From: Clostridiales bacterium
GTDB taxonomy: Bacteria; Bacillota; Clostridia; Oscillospirales; Ruminococcaceae
Assembly (NCBI GenBank): GCA_019423685.1
Contig: JAHZAY010000009.1
Coordinates: forward strand, 43,219 to 107,218
Reading direction: 5' to 3'
Length of the DNA: 64,000 nt
Part shown: positions 16,705 to 24,416 of the stretch, piece by piece
Layout of the letters: every line of letters begins with the position of its first letter
How positions within the stretch are numbered: position 1 is the stretch's first letter
The notes under the pieces: generated by a model
Databases searched by the model: none
What the model was told of the DNA's origin: nothing
What the model saw: the letters and a program-made list of their open reading frames with translations, nothing else
Position numbers and translations under genes: made by a program

Positions 16705-17418
16705 ATGAATCCAGTCATCGGGATCATTGGAGGGATGGGTCCATTGGCGACCTGTGATTTAATGAGCAAAATTATTCACTTTACCGACGCAAAGACCGAT
16801 CAGGAACACATCCGCATCTGTGTGGACAGCAACACGAACATACCGGACCGCACCGAGGCCATTCTGCACCACGGCAAAAATCCGGTGCCAGAGCTTGTCA
16901 AGAGTGCGCTGCGCCTTGAGGAGATGGGAGCACAGCTGCTCATCATGTCCTGCAATACCGCGCACTATTTTTATGACGAGGTAGTGCCATATCTGGACGT
17001 GCCGTTTATGAGCATGATCGAGGAGACGGTCAACTATTTGCAGGCGCACAAGGTGGACACCGCAGCAATCTTTGCCACTGACGGCACCCGCAACAGCAAG
17101 GTGTATGAGCGGGCATTAAACAAGCGGGGCATCAAGGCGGTGTACCCGTCCGAGGAAAACCAGAAGGTGCTGATGTCGCTGATCTACGACTACGTCAAGG
17201 CTGGCCGCGAAATCACCGACGCCGCTCCGCTGCAAAAGATCATCGACGAGGTGCGTGCGATGGGCGCGCAGAAGATGATTTTGGGCTGCACCGAGCTGCC
17301 GATCGCCTTTGAGCAGGCGGGACTGCACAAGGACACCGTCGATCCGACCACCATCCTGGCGCAGCACGCAATCCAGGCGGTGGGTGCAAAGGTAAAACCT
17401 TCTCTGTTAATCTCCTAG
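16705..17418 (+). CDS. aspartate/glutamate racemase family protein
   Basis: A 237-residue PLP-independent racemase. GIIGGMGPLAT at residues 5-15 is the glycine-rich N-terminal motif; the two catalytic cysteines lie in SCNTAHY (first half) and LGCTELP (second half), the two-base mechanism of aspartate and glutamate racemases. The frame is open upstream, but the GGGGG ribosome site 8 bases before 16705 supports this ATG. It is divergent from the LysR gene. Aspartate racemase is more likely than MurI from the GGMGP and LGCTEL context, but substrate is not proven. Confidence 0.88.
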   Translation: MNPVIGIIGGMGPLATCDLMSKIIHFTDAKTDQEHIRICVDSNTNIPDRTEAILHHGKNPVPELVKSALRLEEMGAQLLIMSCNTAHYFYDEVVPYLDVPFMSMIEETVNYLQAHKVDTAAIFATDGTRNSKVYERALNKRGIKAVYPSEENQKVLMSLIYDYVKAGREITDAAPLQKIIDEVRAMGAQKMILGCTELPIAFEQAGLHKDTVDPTTILAQHAIQAVGAKVKPSLLIS

Positions 17419-17427
17419 CAACAATAA

Positions 17428-17460
17428 AAAAGGAAAGGCAAATTTGCCTTTCCTTTTTTT
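17428..17460 (+). terminator. intrinsic terminator of the racemase gene
   Basis: AGGAAAGGCAAA is followed directly by its complement TTTGCCTTTCCT and a T run. Confidence 0.88.
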
Positions 17461-17481
17461 GTGAAAGGGTAAATTTGTGTG

Positions 17482-17518
17482 CGGGCGAAATCGGGAGCAA
17501 TCGGGCGAAATCGGGAGC
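17482..17518 (+). repeat. 17-bp direct repeat, two copies
   Basis: CGGGCGAAATCGGGAGC occurs at 17482-17498 and again at 17502-17518 with 3 bp between. It lies between a terminator and the nfeD promoter; no function is apparent. Confidence 0.7.
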
Positions 17519-17590
17519 GTGCGGAGAATCTAGAGCCGTCTAAAACACCCGCCGCTGCCTTTAAAAAGCCTTCCTGAAACAAAATGACAG

Positions 17591-17619
17591 TTGTATAAAA
17601 CAAAGGAATATGGTATGAT
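17591..17619 (+). promoter_or_regulatory. promoter of the nfeD-SPFH operon
   Basis: TTGTAT at 17591-17596 and TATGAT at 17614-17619 with a 17-bp spacer. Confidence 0.65.
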
Positions 17620-17711
17620 ACTGACATAGAGAACAACGCCAAAACAAAGGATACAATTCATCGATGAAGCGACCCAAACCGGGTTGTCTCTATCACAAAG
17701 GAGTGAAGTAT

Positions 17712-18152
17712 ATGCTAAGTTTCGCGATCCTCGTCCCAATCATCTGGCTGGCAGCAGTCATCCTGCTGATTGTGCTGGAGGCAGTGACCTACCAGCTGGT
17801 GGCCATCTGGTTTGCATTGGGCGCGGCGGCGGCGCTGATCGCCTCGCTGCTTGACCTGAGCGGTACTGTACAGATCGTGGTGTTCATTGTGGTATCGGCT
17901 TTAAGCCTGATCGCAAGCAGACCGCTGGCCAAAAAGATCCAGAGCGCTCCCAAGCAAAAGACCAACGCCGACCGCATCATCGGTCAAAAGGCCCGGGTTA
18001 TTCAGCCCATTTTGCCCGATCAGAAAGGCAGAGTAACGGTGGACGGCCAGGATTGGTCGGCCGCAGCGCAGCAGCCACAGCAAAGCTTTCAGGTCGGTGA
18101 AGAGGTCCAGGTTGTCCGTATCGAAGGCGTAACGCTTTACGTCACCCGATAA
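17712..18152 (+). CDS. NfeD-family membrane protein
   Basis: A 146-residue protein with membrane segments at about 2-24, 30-45 and 50-68, then a C-terminal OB-fold-like domain with IIGQKARVIQPI and GRVTVDGQDWSA, the pattern of NfeD proteins. The family partners with SPFH/stomatin proteins to organise membrane microdomains, and an SPFH gene follows 37 bases downstream. The frame is open further upstream, but AAAGGAGTG precedes the ATG at 17712. It lacks the N-terminal protease domain of long NfeD proteins. Confidence 0.88.
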   Translation: MLSFAILVPIIWLAAVILLIVLEAVTYQLVAIWFALGAAAALIASLLDLSGTVQIVVFIVVSALSLIASRPLAKKIQSAPKQKTNADRIIGQKARVIQPILPDQKGRVTVDGQDWSAAAQQPQQSFQVGEEVQVVRIEGVTLYVTR

Positions 18153-18189
18153 ACTGTAAGAGCCCCAAAAAAAGAAAGGTGGTTATTTC

Positions 18190-19143
18190 ATGCCAACTGC
18201 AATTATCATCATTGCGCTCCTCGTCCTGGTTATTCTGATTTTGTTGATTACCAACATCAAGATTGTCCCGCAGTCTATGGTATTCGTTGTCGAGCGTCTG
18301 GGCGCTTACCAGCAGACCTGGGAGACCGGTCTGCACTTTAAGATCCCCTTCATCGATCGCGTTGCCAAGCGCGTCTCGCTCAAAGAGCAGGTCGTCGACT
18401 TTAAACCGCAGCCGGTCATCACCCGAGACAACGTCACCATGCAGATCGACAGCGTCGTCTTTTACCAGATCACCGACGCTAAGCTCTTCACCTACGGCGT
18501 AGAGCGCCCGATCTCCGCCATCGAGAATCTGACCGCCACCACCCTGCGCAACATCATCGGTGAGTTGGAACTCGACCACACCCTGACCTCCCGCGACGTC
18601 ATCAACACCAAGATCACCACCACTTTGGACACCGCAACCGACAAGTGGGGCATCAAGGTCAACCGCGTAGAGCTCAAGAACATCCTGCCGCCTGCTGAAA
18701 TTCAGGATGCGATGGAAAAACAGATGAAGGCAGAGAGACAGCGCCGTGAGTCCATCCTGCGCGCAGAGGGCCAGAAGCGCAGCCAGATCCTGATCGCAGA
18801 GGGCGAGAAGGAGGCTGCGATCCTCAAAGCACAGGCGGAGAAGGAATCCGCAATCCTCAAGGCAGACGCGGTGCGCGAAGCTAAGATCCGCGAGGCCGAC
18901 GGTGAGGCGACTGCCATCCGCACCGTACAAAAGGCGTATGCCGACAGCTTGCAGATGCTCAACGAGGCTGATCCGACCCAGAAGGTCCTCACCCTCAAGA
19001 GCTTCGAGGCACTGGAAAAGGTGGCCGACGGCAAATCCACCAAGCTCATCATCCCAAGCAACATGCAGAGCATCGCAGGGCTTGCCGCCTCGATCAAAGA
19101 GATCGTCTCCGACACTCCACAGCAGGAGCCAAAGGCCGAATAG
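18190..19143 (+). CDS. SPFH/Band 7 (stomatin-like) membrane protein
   Basis: A 317-residue stomatin/QmcA-type protein. A single N-terminal membrane segment (about 3-21) leads into the SPFH domain (VPQSMVFVVERLGAYQQTWE, then GLHFKIPFID), followed by a long Ala/Glu/Lys-rich coiled coil (about 175-250) and a C-terminal region with ADGKSTKLIIPS. Such proteins oligomerise at the membrane and act with NfeD partners as scaffolds for proteases or other complexes. It is co-transcribed with the nfeD gene and ends at a strong terminator. Confidence 0.92.
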   Translation: MPTAIIIIALLVLVILILLITNIKIVPQSMVFVVERLGAYQQTWETGLHFKIPFIDRVAKRVSLKEQVVDFKPQPVITRDNVTMQIDSVVFYQITDAKLFTYGVERPISAIENLTATTLRNIIGELELDHTLTSRDVINTKITTTLDTATDKWGIKVNRVELKNILPPAEIQDAMEKQMKAERQRRESILRAEGQKRSQILIAEGEKEAAILKAQAEKESAILKADAVREAKIREADGEATAIRTVQKAYADSLQMLNEADPTQKVLTLKSFEALEKVADGKSTKLIIPSNMQSIAGLAASIKEIVSDTPQQEPKAE

Positions 19144-19152
19144 TTGCCAATT

Positions 19153-19185
19153 AAAAAAACTCCCCCAGCCAGGGGGAGTTTTTTT
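19153..19185 (+). terminator. intrinsic terminator after the SPFH gene
   Basis: AACTCCCCC pairs with GGGGGAGTT around a 5-nt loop, followed by a T run. Confidence 0.9.
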
Positions 19186-19190
19186 AGAGC

Positions 19191-19219
19191 TTGCAAAAAA
19201 TATTTTGTTTTGGTAAAAT
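19191..19219 (+). promoter_or_regulatory. pur leader promoter P1
   Basis: TTGCAA at 19191-19196, TAAAAT at 19214-19219, 17-bp spacer. Confidence 0.6.
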
Positions 19220-19225
19220 TTATGT

Positions 19226-19276
19226 AAGGAAGCAGGAGGGACGGACGCTGCTTGCAGCAGGTCGCTTTTCCTTTTT
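19226..19276 (+). ncRNA. hairpin RNA at the start of the P1 transcript
   Basis: Starting 7 bases after the P1 -10 box, AAGGAAGC pairs with GC-TT-TTCCTT, enclosing GAC-GCTGC-TT-GCAGC-AG-GTC. The stem ends in T5, so it could be an early terminator or a very short RNA. Confidence 0.4.
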
Positions 19277-19374
19277 GGCATCTGGCTGAAGATGGGGAAA
19301 AATCTTAGCGAAAATCCACAAATCTTGCACAAGATAAGGGGAAAAATTAAAATACATATACGATTTTTTCGTAC

Positions 19375-19388
19375 AGGGCGGCCGCCCT
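19375..19388. promoter_or_regulatory. 14-bp GC-rich palindrome next to pur P2
   Basis: AGGGCGGCCGCCCT is perfectly self-complementary and ends one base before the P2 -35 box, where a repressor or activator site would be expected. No matching regulator is known to me. Confidence 0.45.
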
Positions 19389-19389
19389 C

Positions 19390-19418
19390 TTGCATTTTAG
19401 ACAGGATTCAGATAAAAT
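19390..19418 (+). promoter_or_regulatory. pur leader promoter P2
   Basis: TTGCAT at 19390-19395, TAAAAT at 19413-19418, 17-bp spacer; nearly the same boxes as P1. Confidence 0.6.
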
Positions 19419-19424
19419 ATACTT

Positions 19425-19656
19425 ATTATCTGATGGATGCAAAGCCCATATATCTTGTGAAAAAACGCGAATGGGGGAAGGTACCGTGGAAAGAAAAGCT
19501 GTTTTGGGGTGTCCGATTTGTTCCTGGAATAGCTGCAGCTTGCAGGTCCTTCTGAAGTTGGCGCCACAGCAGGGAATTGGGCCTGCGTTTATGCAAGACA
19601 AAACAAAAAACGGGTAAAGTGTAAGCTGTGGCAGGAAGTGTCGCAGCTTCTTTTTA
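19425..19656 (+). ncRNA. structured leader RNA ahead of purE, ending in a terminator
   Basis: The predicted P2 transcript can fold: GCCCA (19444-19448) with TGGGC (19578-19582); GCTGT (19498-19502) plus GGTGTC (19508-19513) with GGCGCC-ACAGC (19560-19570). GCCCAT could instead pair with ATGGGG (19471-19476), a switch-like alternative. It ends in a 10-bp terminator (19623-19649). I do not recognise the conserved cores of the guanine, PRPP or ZTP riboswitches. 6S RNA or an unnamed cis-regulatory RNA are possible. Confidence 0.4.
19623..19656 (+). terminator. terminator-like hairpin before purE
   Basis: AAGCTGTGGC pairs with GTCGCAGCTT (two G-U pairs), 7-nt loop, then CTTTTTATT. It lies upstream of purE, so it may act as an attenuator. 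Confidence 0.65.
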
Positions 19657-19722
19657 TTGCTCTGCTCTGCAAGGAGAAAGGGCCGGGAACAGGCCCCAAA
19701 GTGCAAGATAGGAGGAAGAAAG

Positions 19723-20229
19723 ATGGACAACACAGCAAAGAAAGTGGCGGTCATCATGGGAAGCGACAGCGACCTGCCGGCAGTAAAACCGGCGATCGAT
19801 AAGCTCAAATCCTTTGGCGTAGAGGTGGAGGCGCACGTTATGAGCGCACACCGCACCCCGGCGCTGGCCGCTGAATTTTCTGCAACTGCTAAGAAAAACG
19901 GGTTTGGCGTCATCATCGCCGCAGCGGGCAAGGCCGCGCACTTAGCCGGTGTGCTGGCAGCGCACACCACCCTGCCGGTCATCGGTATCCCGATCAAATC
20001 CTCGACCCTGGATGGCCTGGATGCTCTGCTGGCTACCGTGCAGATGCCTTCCGGTATCCCGGTCGCAACCGTTGCCATCAACGGTGCGGAAAATGCCGCC
20101 ATCCTGGCAGTCCAGATGCTTGCGCTCAGCGACGAAAAGCTGGCCGCTCAGCTGGACCAGATGAAGGACTCGATGTGCCGCTCGGTGATGGAAAAGGACA
20201 AAAAACTTCAGCAGGAGCTGGGCTGCTAG
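19723..20229 (+). CDS. purE: 5-(carboxyamino)imidazole ribonucleotide mutase, PurE
   Basis: A 168-residue PurE. The nucleotide-binding motif GSDSDLP is at residues 13-19 and SAHRTP at 41-46; the AGKAAHLAG loop resembles class I enzymes (AGGAAHLPG in E. coli), which convert N5-CAIR to CAIR, rather than the class II AIR carboxylase. Class I PurE normally needs PurK, which is absent from this window. The frame is open 22 codons further upstream, but AGGAGG and spacing support the ATG at 19723. First gene of the purine cluster. Confidence 0.93.
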   Translation: MDNTAKKVAVIMGSDSDLPAVKPAIDKLKSFGVEVEAHVMSAHRTPALAAEFSATAKKNGFGVIIAAAGKAAHLAGVLAAHTTLPVIGIPIKSSTLDGLDALLATVQMPSGIPVATVAINGAENAAILAVQMLALSDEKLAAQLDQMKDSMCRSVMEKDKKLQQELGC

Positions 20230-20314
20230 TCGTTTTGCAGCAAATTAAAAAAACCGATCCTTTAGTTTAGTATAGAACAATCTCTAAAACGAAACATATG
20301 GAGGTAATCGAACA

Positions 20315-21025
20315 ATGAAAAAGTGTGACATGCTGTACGAAGGCAAGGCCAAGAAAGTGTACGCTACCGATGATCCGGAGCTGTACATCGTCGACTACAA
20401 GGACGATGCAACCGCTTTTAACGGCCTGAAAAAGGGCACCATCGCAGGCAAAGGCGTCATCAACAACCGCGTCACCAACTACCTGATGCAGATGCTGGAG
20501 AGCAAAGGCATCCCGACCCACTTTGTCAAAGAGCTGTCCGATCGCGAGACTTTGGTAAAAAAGGTTTCGATCGTACCGCTGGAGGTCATCATCCGCAACA
20601 TCGCAGCCGGTTCCATGTCCAAACGTCTGGGCATCCCAGAGGGCAAAGTGCTGCCGGTAACCGTACTGGAATACAGCTATAAAAACGACGATCTGGGCGA
20701 CCCACTGATCAACGACTACCATGCGCTGGCTATGGAGCTGTGCACCCGCGAGGAGCTGGATCAGATCGCTTCCTACGCTTTCAAGATTAACCAGCTGCTC
20801 AAAGACTTCTTCAAGGGCGTCAACATCGACCTTGTAGACTTCAAACTGGAATTCGGCAAGCTCAGCGACGGCACCATCGTCCTGGCTGACGAGATCTCCC
20901 CGGATACCTGCCGCTTCTGGGATGCGACCACCCATGAGAAGCTGGACAAGGACCGCTTCAGAAGAGACATGGACAATGTCGACGAAGGTTACCACGAGAT
21001 TATGAAGAGACTGCTCGGGGAGTAA
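20315..21025 (+). CDS. purC: SAICAR synthetase, PurC
   Basis: A 236-residue enzyme joining CAIR and aspartate with ATP. The N-terminus LYEGKAKKVY and the later VPLEVIIRNIAAGSMSKR and DEISPDTCRFWD are hallmark blocks; the length is typical. The ATG follows GGAGG. It follows purE by 85 bases with no clear terminator, so the two are probably co-transcribed. Confidence 0.96.
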   Translation: MKKCDMLYEGKAKKVYATDDPELYIVDYKDDATAFNGLKKGTIAGKGVINNRVTNYLMQMLESKGIPTHFVKELSDRETLVKKVSIVPLEVIIRNIAAGSMSKRLGIPEGKVLPVTVLEYSYKNDDLGDPLINDYHALAMELCTREELDQIASYAFKINQLLKDFFKGVNIDLVDFKLEFGKLSDGTIVLADEISPDTCRFWDATTHEKLDKDRFRRDMDNVDEGYHEIMKRLLGE

Positions 21026-21058
21026 TTTTTTTCTTCAATTATGGCTTTCACCCAATAT

Positions 21059-21106
21059 GTGTCCGGGGAGGTTGTGGCTTTCCGGACACCGGTGGGCTGG
21101 ACCGGT
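21059..21106 (+). other. hairpins in the purC-purF gap
   Basis: GTGTCCGG (21059-21066) pairs with CCGGACAC (21082-21089), and ACCGGT at 21088-21093 and 21101-21106 can pair with each other, overlapping the first stem by two bases. No T run follows, so this is not a simple terminator. Confidence 0.4.
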
Positions 21107-21163
21107 AAAAGCCGGTTCAAAAAATAGAGTGATCGATACCAAAACTGGAAAGGGGAATTTTTG

Positions 21164-22588
21164 ATGTTTGATCAGATTCATGAGGCTTGCGGTGTATTTG
21201 GAATTTATTCTCCAGAGAACACTCCAAGCGTTGTCGGCGACACCTATATGGCTCTTTACGCCCTGCAGCACAGAGGCCAGCAGAGCTGTGGCATCGCGGT
21301 AAACGATGACGGCGTCATCCGCTCCTACCGCGACGTCGGCCTCGTACCGGATACCTTCAATTCGCAGATTCTGGCGGATCTGGGCTCCGGACGCATGGCA
21401 CTGGGTCACGTCCTGTATGCAGCTACCACCCCAGAGCGCGCAGATGTACAGCCGCTGGTTGTCCGCCATGTAAAGGGCACCATGGCCTTTGCGTTTAACG
21501 GTGCGCTGGTAAATGCACAGGAGCTCAAACAGGAACTCGAGCTCAAGGGCGCTATCTTCCACTCCAGCTCTGACGCGGAGATCATCACCCACGTCATCAT
21601 CCATGAGAGACTCAACTCCGCCTCCATCGAGGAAGCCATCGAGAAGGCAATGGACAAGCTCAAAGGCGCATATTCTATGGTCATCATGTCTCCACAAAAG
21701 CTGATTGCCGTACGCGACCCACAGGGCATCCGTCCACTTGCACTGGGCAAACTGGGCGATGAGACCATCTTCGCTTCCGAGAGCGTTGCGTTCGACAGCA
21801 TCGGCGCACAGCTGGTACGCGATGTACGTCCAGGCGAGATCATTGTAGTAGACAAAAACGGCATGCGTTCCATCGAGAACCACTGCGGACAGAAGAGCGG
21901 CATCTGCGTATTCGAGTACGTTTACACCGCTCGTCCGGATTCGGTCATCGAGGGCGAGAGCGTGCACATGGCAAGAAAACGCGCCGGCGCGTTCCTGGCA
22001 AAAGAGCATCCGGTTGAGGCAGATATCGTCATCGGCTCTCCGGATTCCGGTCTGGACGCTGCTTTGGGCTATGCGGAGGAATCCGGCATCCCATACGGTA
22101 TCGGTTTCATCAAAAACCGCTATGTCGGCCGTACCTTCATCCTGCCAACTCAGAAGGAGAGAGAAAGAGCAGTTCACATCAAGCTCAACGTGCTCAAAGC
22201 TGCTGTAGCGGGCAAGCGCGTTGTCCTGGTCGATGACTCGATTGTACGCGGCACCACCACCACCCAGATCACCCACATGCTGCGTGAGGCTGGCGCTACC
22301 GAAGTGCACATCCGCATTTCTTCCCCTCCGTTTATCAACCCATGCTATTTCGGCACCGACATCGACAGTAAAGATAAGCTGATTGCCTGCCGCATGAGCA
22401 TTGACGACATCAGAAAGACATTGGATGCGGACACCCTGGGCTACCTGAGCCTGGAGCACCTGCAGCAGATCGCACAGGTCACCACCGGATGCGGCTTCTG
22501 CATGGGATGCTTCACCGGCGAATATCCGATCCCGGTACCGGCAGAGACTCCGTGTGACAAATTTTCTCAGAAGCTCTCCAACAACTAA
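21164..22588 (+). CDS. purF: amidophosphoribosyltransferase, PurF
   Basis: A 474-residue glutamine-PRPP amidotransferase making phosphoribosylamine, the committed step. The short propeptide MFDQIHEA precedes the catalytic Cys9 (ACGVFG), exposed after self-cleavage. The PRPP loop VVLVDDSIVRGTTT is in the C-terminal domain. Cysteines near the C-terminus (GCGFCMGC) and earlier ones fit the Bacillus-type enzyme with a structural [4Fe-4S] cluster that is oxygen-sensitive. A TTG one codon upstream is possible, but the ATG at 21164 with GGAAAGGGG upstream is preferred. Confidence 0.96.
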   Translation: MFDQIHEACGVFGIYSPENTPSVVGDTYMALYALQHRGQQSCGIAVNDDGVIRSYRDVGLVPDTFNSQILADLGSGRMALGHVLYAATTPERADVQPLVVRHVKGTMAFAFNGALVNAQELKQELELKGAIFHSSSDAEIITHVIIHERLNSASIEEAIEKAMDKLKGAYSMVIMSPQKLIAVRDPQGIRPLALGKLGDETIFASESVAFDSIGAQLVRDVRPGEIIVVDKNGMRSIENHCGQKSGICVFEYVYTARPDSVIEGESVHMARKRAGAFLAKEHPVEADIVIGSPDSGLDAALGYAEESGIPYGIGFIKNRYVGRTFILPTQKERERAVHIKLNVLKAAVAGKRVVLVDDSIVRGTTTTQITHMLREAGATEVHIRISSPPFINPCYFGTDIDSKDKLIACRMSIDDIRKTLDADTLGYLSLEHLQQIAQVTTGCGFCMGCFTGEYPIPVPAETPCDKFSQKLSNN

Positions 22589-22628
22589 GTTGTGCGGCAG
22601 AGCCTGAAAAGGAAAGGATTTTAGACGT

Positions 22629-23666
22629 ATGAGCGAAAGTTTCAGCGAAAGCTATAAGGCAGCCGGCGTGGACGTCACCGCCGGATACAAAGCGGTTGAA
22701 TTGATGAAGGCCCATGTAGCGCGCACCATGACAGCAGGTATGATGGGCGGCATCGGTGGCTTTGGCGGCGCCTTTGAGCTGGACCTGACCGGCATTGCCA
22801 AACCGGTTCTGGTTTCCGGCACCGACGGCGTCGGCACCAAGCTGAAGATTGCCTTCATGCTGGACAAGCACGACACCGTGGGCATCGACTGCGTGGCGAT
22901 GTGTGTCAACGACATCATCTGCTGCGGCGCCAAGCCCCTGGTTTTCCTCGACTATATTGCCCTGGGAAAGAATATCCCAGAAAAGGTGGCGGATATTGTC
23001 AAGGGTGTGGCAGACGGCTGCGTGGAGACCGGCTGTGCGCTGGTCGGCGGCGAGACTGCCGAGATGCCGGGCTTCTACCCGGTGGACGAATATGACCTTG
23101 CCGGCTTCAGCGTTGGCGTAGTGGACAAGGACAAGATGATTAACCCGGAAAATGTGCAGCCGGGCGACGTGCTCATCGCGCTGCCATCCTCCGGTGTGCA
23201 CTCCAACGGTTTCTCGCTGGTAAGAAAGGTGTTCGAGCTGGAGGAAAAACCTCGCAACATCTTCCGCGAGTTTAACGGCTCCACCCTGGGCGAGACATTG
23301 CTCACCCCAACCAGACTCTATGTCAAACCGATGCTCAAGCTCATCGGCGCCGTTTCGGTCAAGTCGATTGTCCACGTCACCGGCGGCGGTTTCTATGAGA
23401 ACATTCCGCGTGCCCTGAATGCACGGACCAGAGCGTTCATCGACAAGTCCAAAGTGCGTGTGCTGCCGATCTTTGAGGAAATTCAGAAAACCGGCAACAT
23501 CTCCGAGCACGACATGTTCAACACCTTCAATATGGGCGTCGGCATGATCGCCATTGTCGCTCCTCAGGATGTGGACAAGGCGCTTGCCACCCTCAAAGAG
23601 GCCGGCGAGGACGCTTATGTCATCGGTTCGGTCAAGGAAGGCGAACAGGGAATCGAGATCCTTTAA
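22629..23666 (+). CDS. purM: phosphoribosylformylglycinamidine cyclo-ligase, PurM
   Basis: A 345-residue AIR synthetase of the ATP-dependent PurM/PurL family. The N-terminal YKAAGVDVTAGYKAVELMK, the Gly-rich segment MMGGIGGFGGAF, SGTDGVGTKLK and GGETAEMPGFY are conserved landmarks. Length is typical. It follows purF by 40 bases with an AAGGAAAGG ribosome site. A terminator-like hairpin follows, before purN. Confidence 0.96.
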   Translation: MSESFSESYKAAGVDVTAGYKAVELMKAHVARTMTAGMMGGIGGFGGAFELDLTGIAKPVLVSGTDGVGTKLKIAFMLDKHDTVGIDCVAMCVNDIICCGAKPLVFLDYIALGKNIPEKVADIVKGVADGCVETGCALVGGETAEMPGFYPVDEYDLAGFSVGVVDKDKMINPENVQPGDVLIALPSSGVHSNGFSLVRKVFELEEKPRNIFREFNGSTLGETLLTPTRLYVKPMLKLIGAVSVKSIVHVTGGGFYENIPRALNARTRAFIDKSKVRVLPIFEEIQKTGNISEHDMFNTFNMGVGMIAIVAPQDVDKALATLKEAGEDAYVIGSVKEGEQGIEIL

Positions 23667-23699
23667 ATTTTTCCCTTTTGGGATTGTACAAGATAAAAG

Positions 23700-23740
23700 C
23701 AGGTGCGGCGCAGGGCCTTTTGTTGCCGCGCCTGTTTTTT
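23700..23740 (+). terminator. terminator-like hairpin between purM and purN
   Basis: CAGGTGCGGC (23700-23709) pairs with GCCGCGCCTG (23725-23734, one G-U pair), followed by T6. It may reduce read-through into the second half of the pur cluster. Confidence 0.7.
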
Positions 23741-23766
23741 CATTTTTTATCGAAAGGAGCGGGAAT

Positions 23767-24387
23767 ATGGTCAAGATAGCGGTACTTGTCTCCGGAGGAG
23801 GAACAAACCTGCAGGCGCTGATCGACCGCGAACGGGCAGGGGAGCTGGGCTGCGGAAAAATCGAGCTGGTTTTGAGCTCCCGTCCCGGCGTCTATGCGCT
23901 CCAGCGCGCACAAAAGGCGGGTATCCCGACCCTGGTGGTCGACCGCAAGAGCTGCAAGAGCCCCGAGGAATTCAGCGCCGCGGTGCTCGATGCGCTGCGC
24001 AGCCGCGGCATCGAGATGGTGGTGCTGGCCGGATTTTTGAGCATCCTGTGCAAGGACATAGTGCAGGCTTATCCAAACCGAATCATCAATGTCCACCCGT
24101 CGCTCATCCCTTCCTTCTGTGGTAAGGGATATTATGGCCTCAAGGTGCACCAGGCCGCGCTGGACTACGGCGTAAAGGTCACCGGCGCCACCGTGCACTA
24201 TGTCAACGAGGTGGCCGACGGCGGCAGCATCATTTTGCAGAAGGCGGTGTACATCCAGCCGGACGATACACCCGAGACCTTGCAGCGCCGCGTGATGGAG
24301 CAGGCCGAGTGGGAGCTGCTGCCCAAGGCGACCGCAATGGTCTGTGAGCAGATTCAGCAGGAAAAAGACAGACAGAAGGCAGAGTAA
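23767..24387 (+). CDS. purN: phosphoribosylglycinamide formyltransferase, PurN
   Basis: A 206-residue GAR transformylase using 10-formyl-THF. SGGGTNLQAL (9-18) is the phosphate-binding loop; the catalytic triad is N108 and H110 in INVHPSLIPSF and D151 in NEVADGG. The loop after HPSLIPSF reads CGKGYYG where many enzymes have KGLHAH. The frame is open far upstream, but GAAAGGAGCGGG supports the ATG at 23767. Confidence 0.95.
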   Translation: MVKIAVLVSGGGTNLQALIDRERAGELGCGKIELVLSSRPGVYALQRAQKAGIPTLVVDRKSCKSPEEFSAAVLDALRSRGIEMVVLAGFLSILCKDIVQAYPNRIINVHPSLIPSFCGKGYYGLKVHQAALDYGVKVTGATVHYVNEVADGGSIILQKAVYIQPDDTPETLQRRVMEQAEWELLPKATAMVCEQIQQEKDRQKAE

Positions 24388-24416
24388 GAATATAGCAGAG
24401 AACAGGAGAGGTATCT

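Larger units (their letters stand above)
19186..19722 (+). other. long regulatory leader region of the pur cluster
   Basis: About 540 bases without a convincing gene. Contents in order: promoter P1 (19191-19219), a compact hairpin starting at the expected transcript start (19226-19276), several small hairpins, a 14-bp palindrome (19375-19388), promoter P2 (19390-19418), a structured RNA segment with a possible 40-codon leader peptide (19433-19555), a terminator-like hairpin (19623-19656) and the purE ribosome site. Confidence 0.65.

Noticed and set aside
19425..19656. pur leader considered as a guanine, PRPP or ZTP riboswitch
   Set aside because: I could not find the conserved core sequences of any of these classes.
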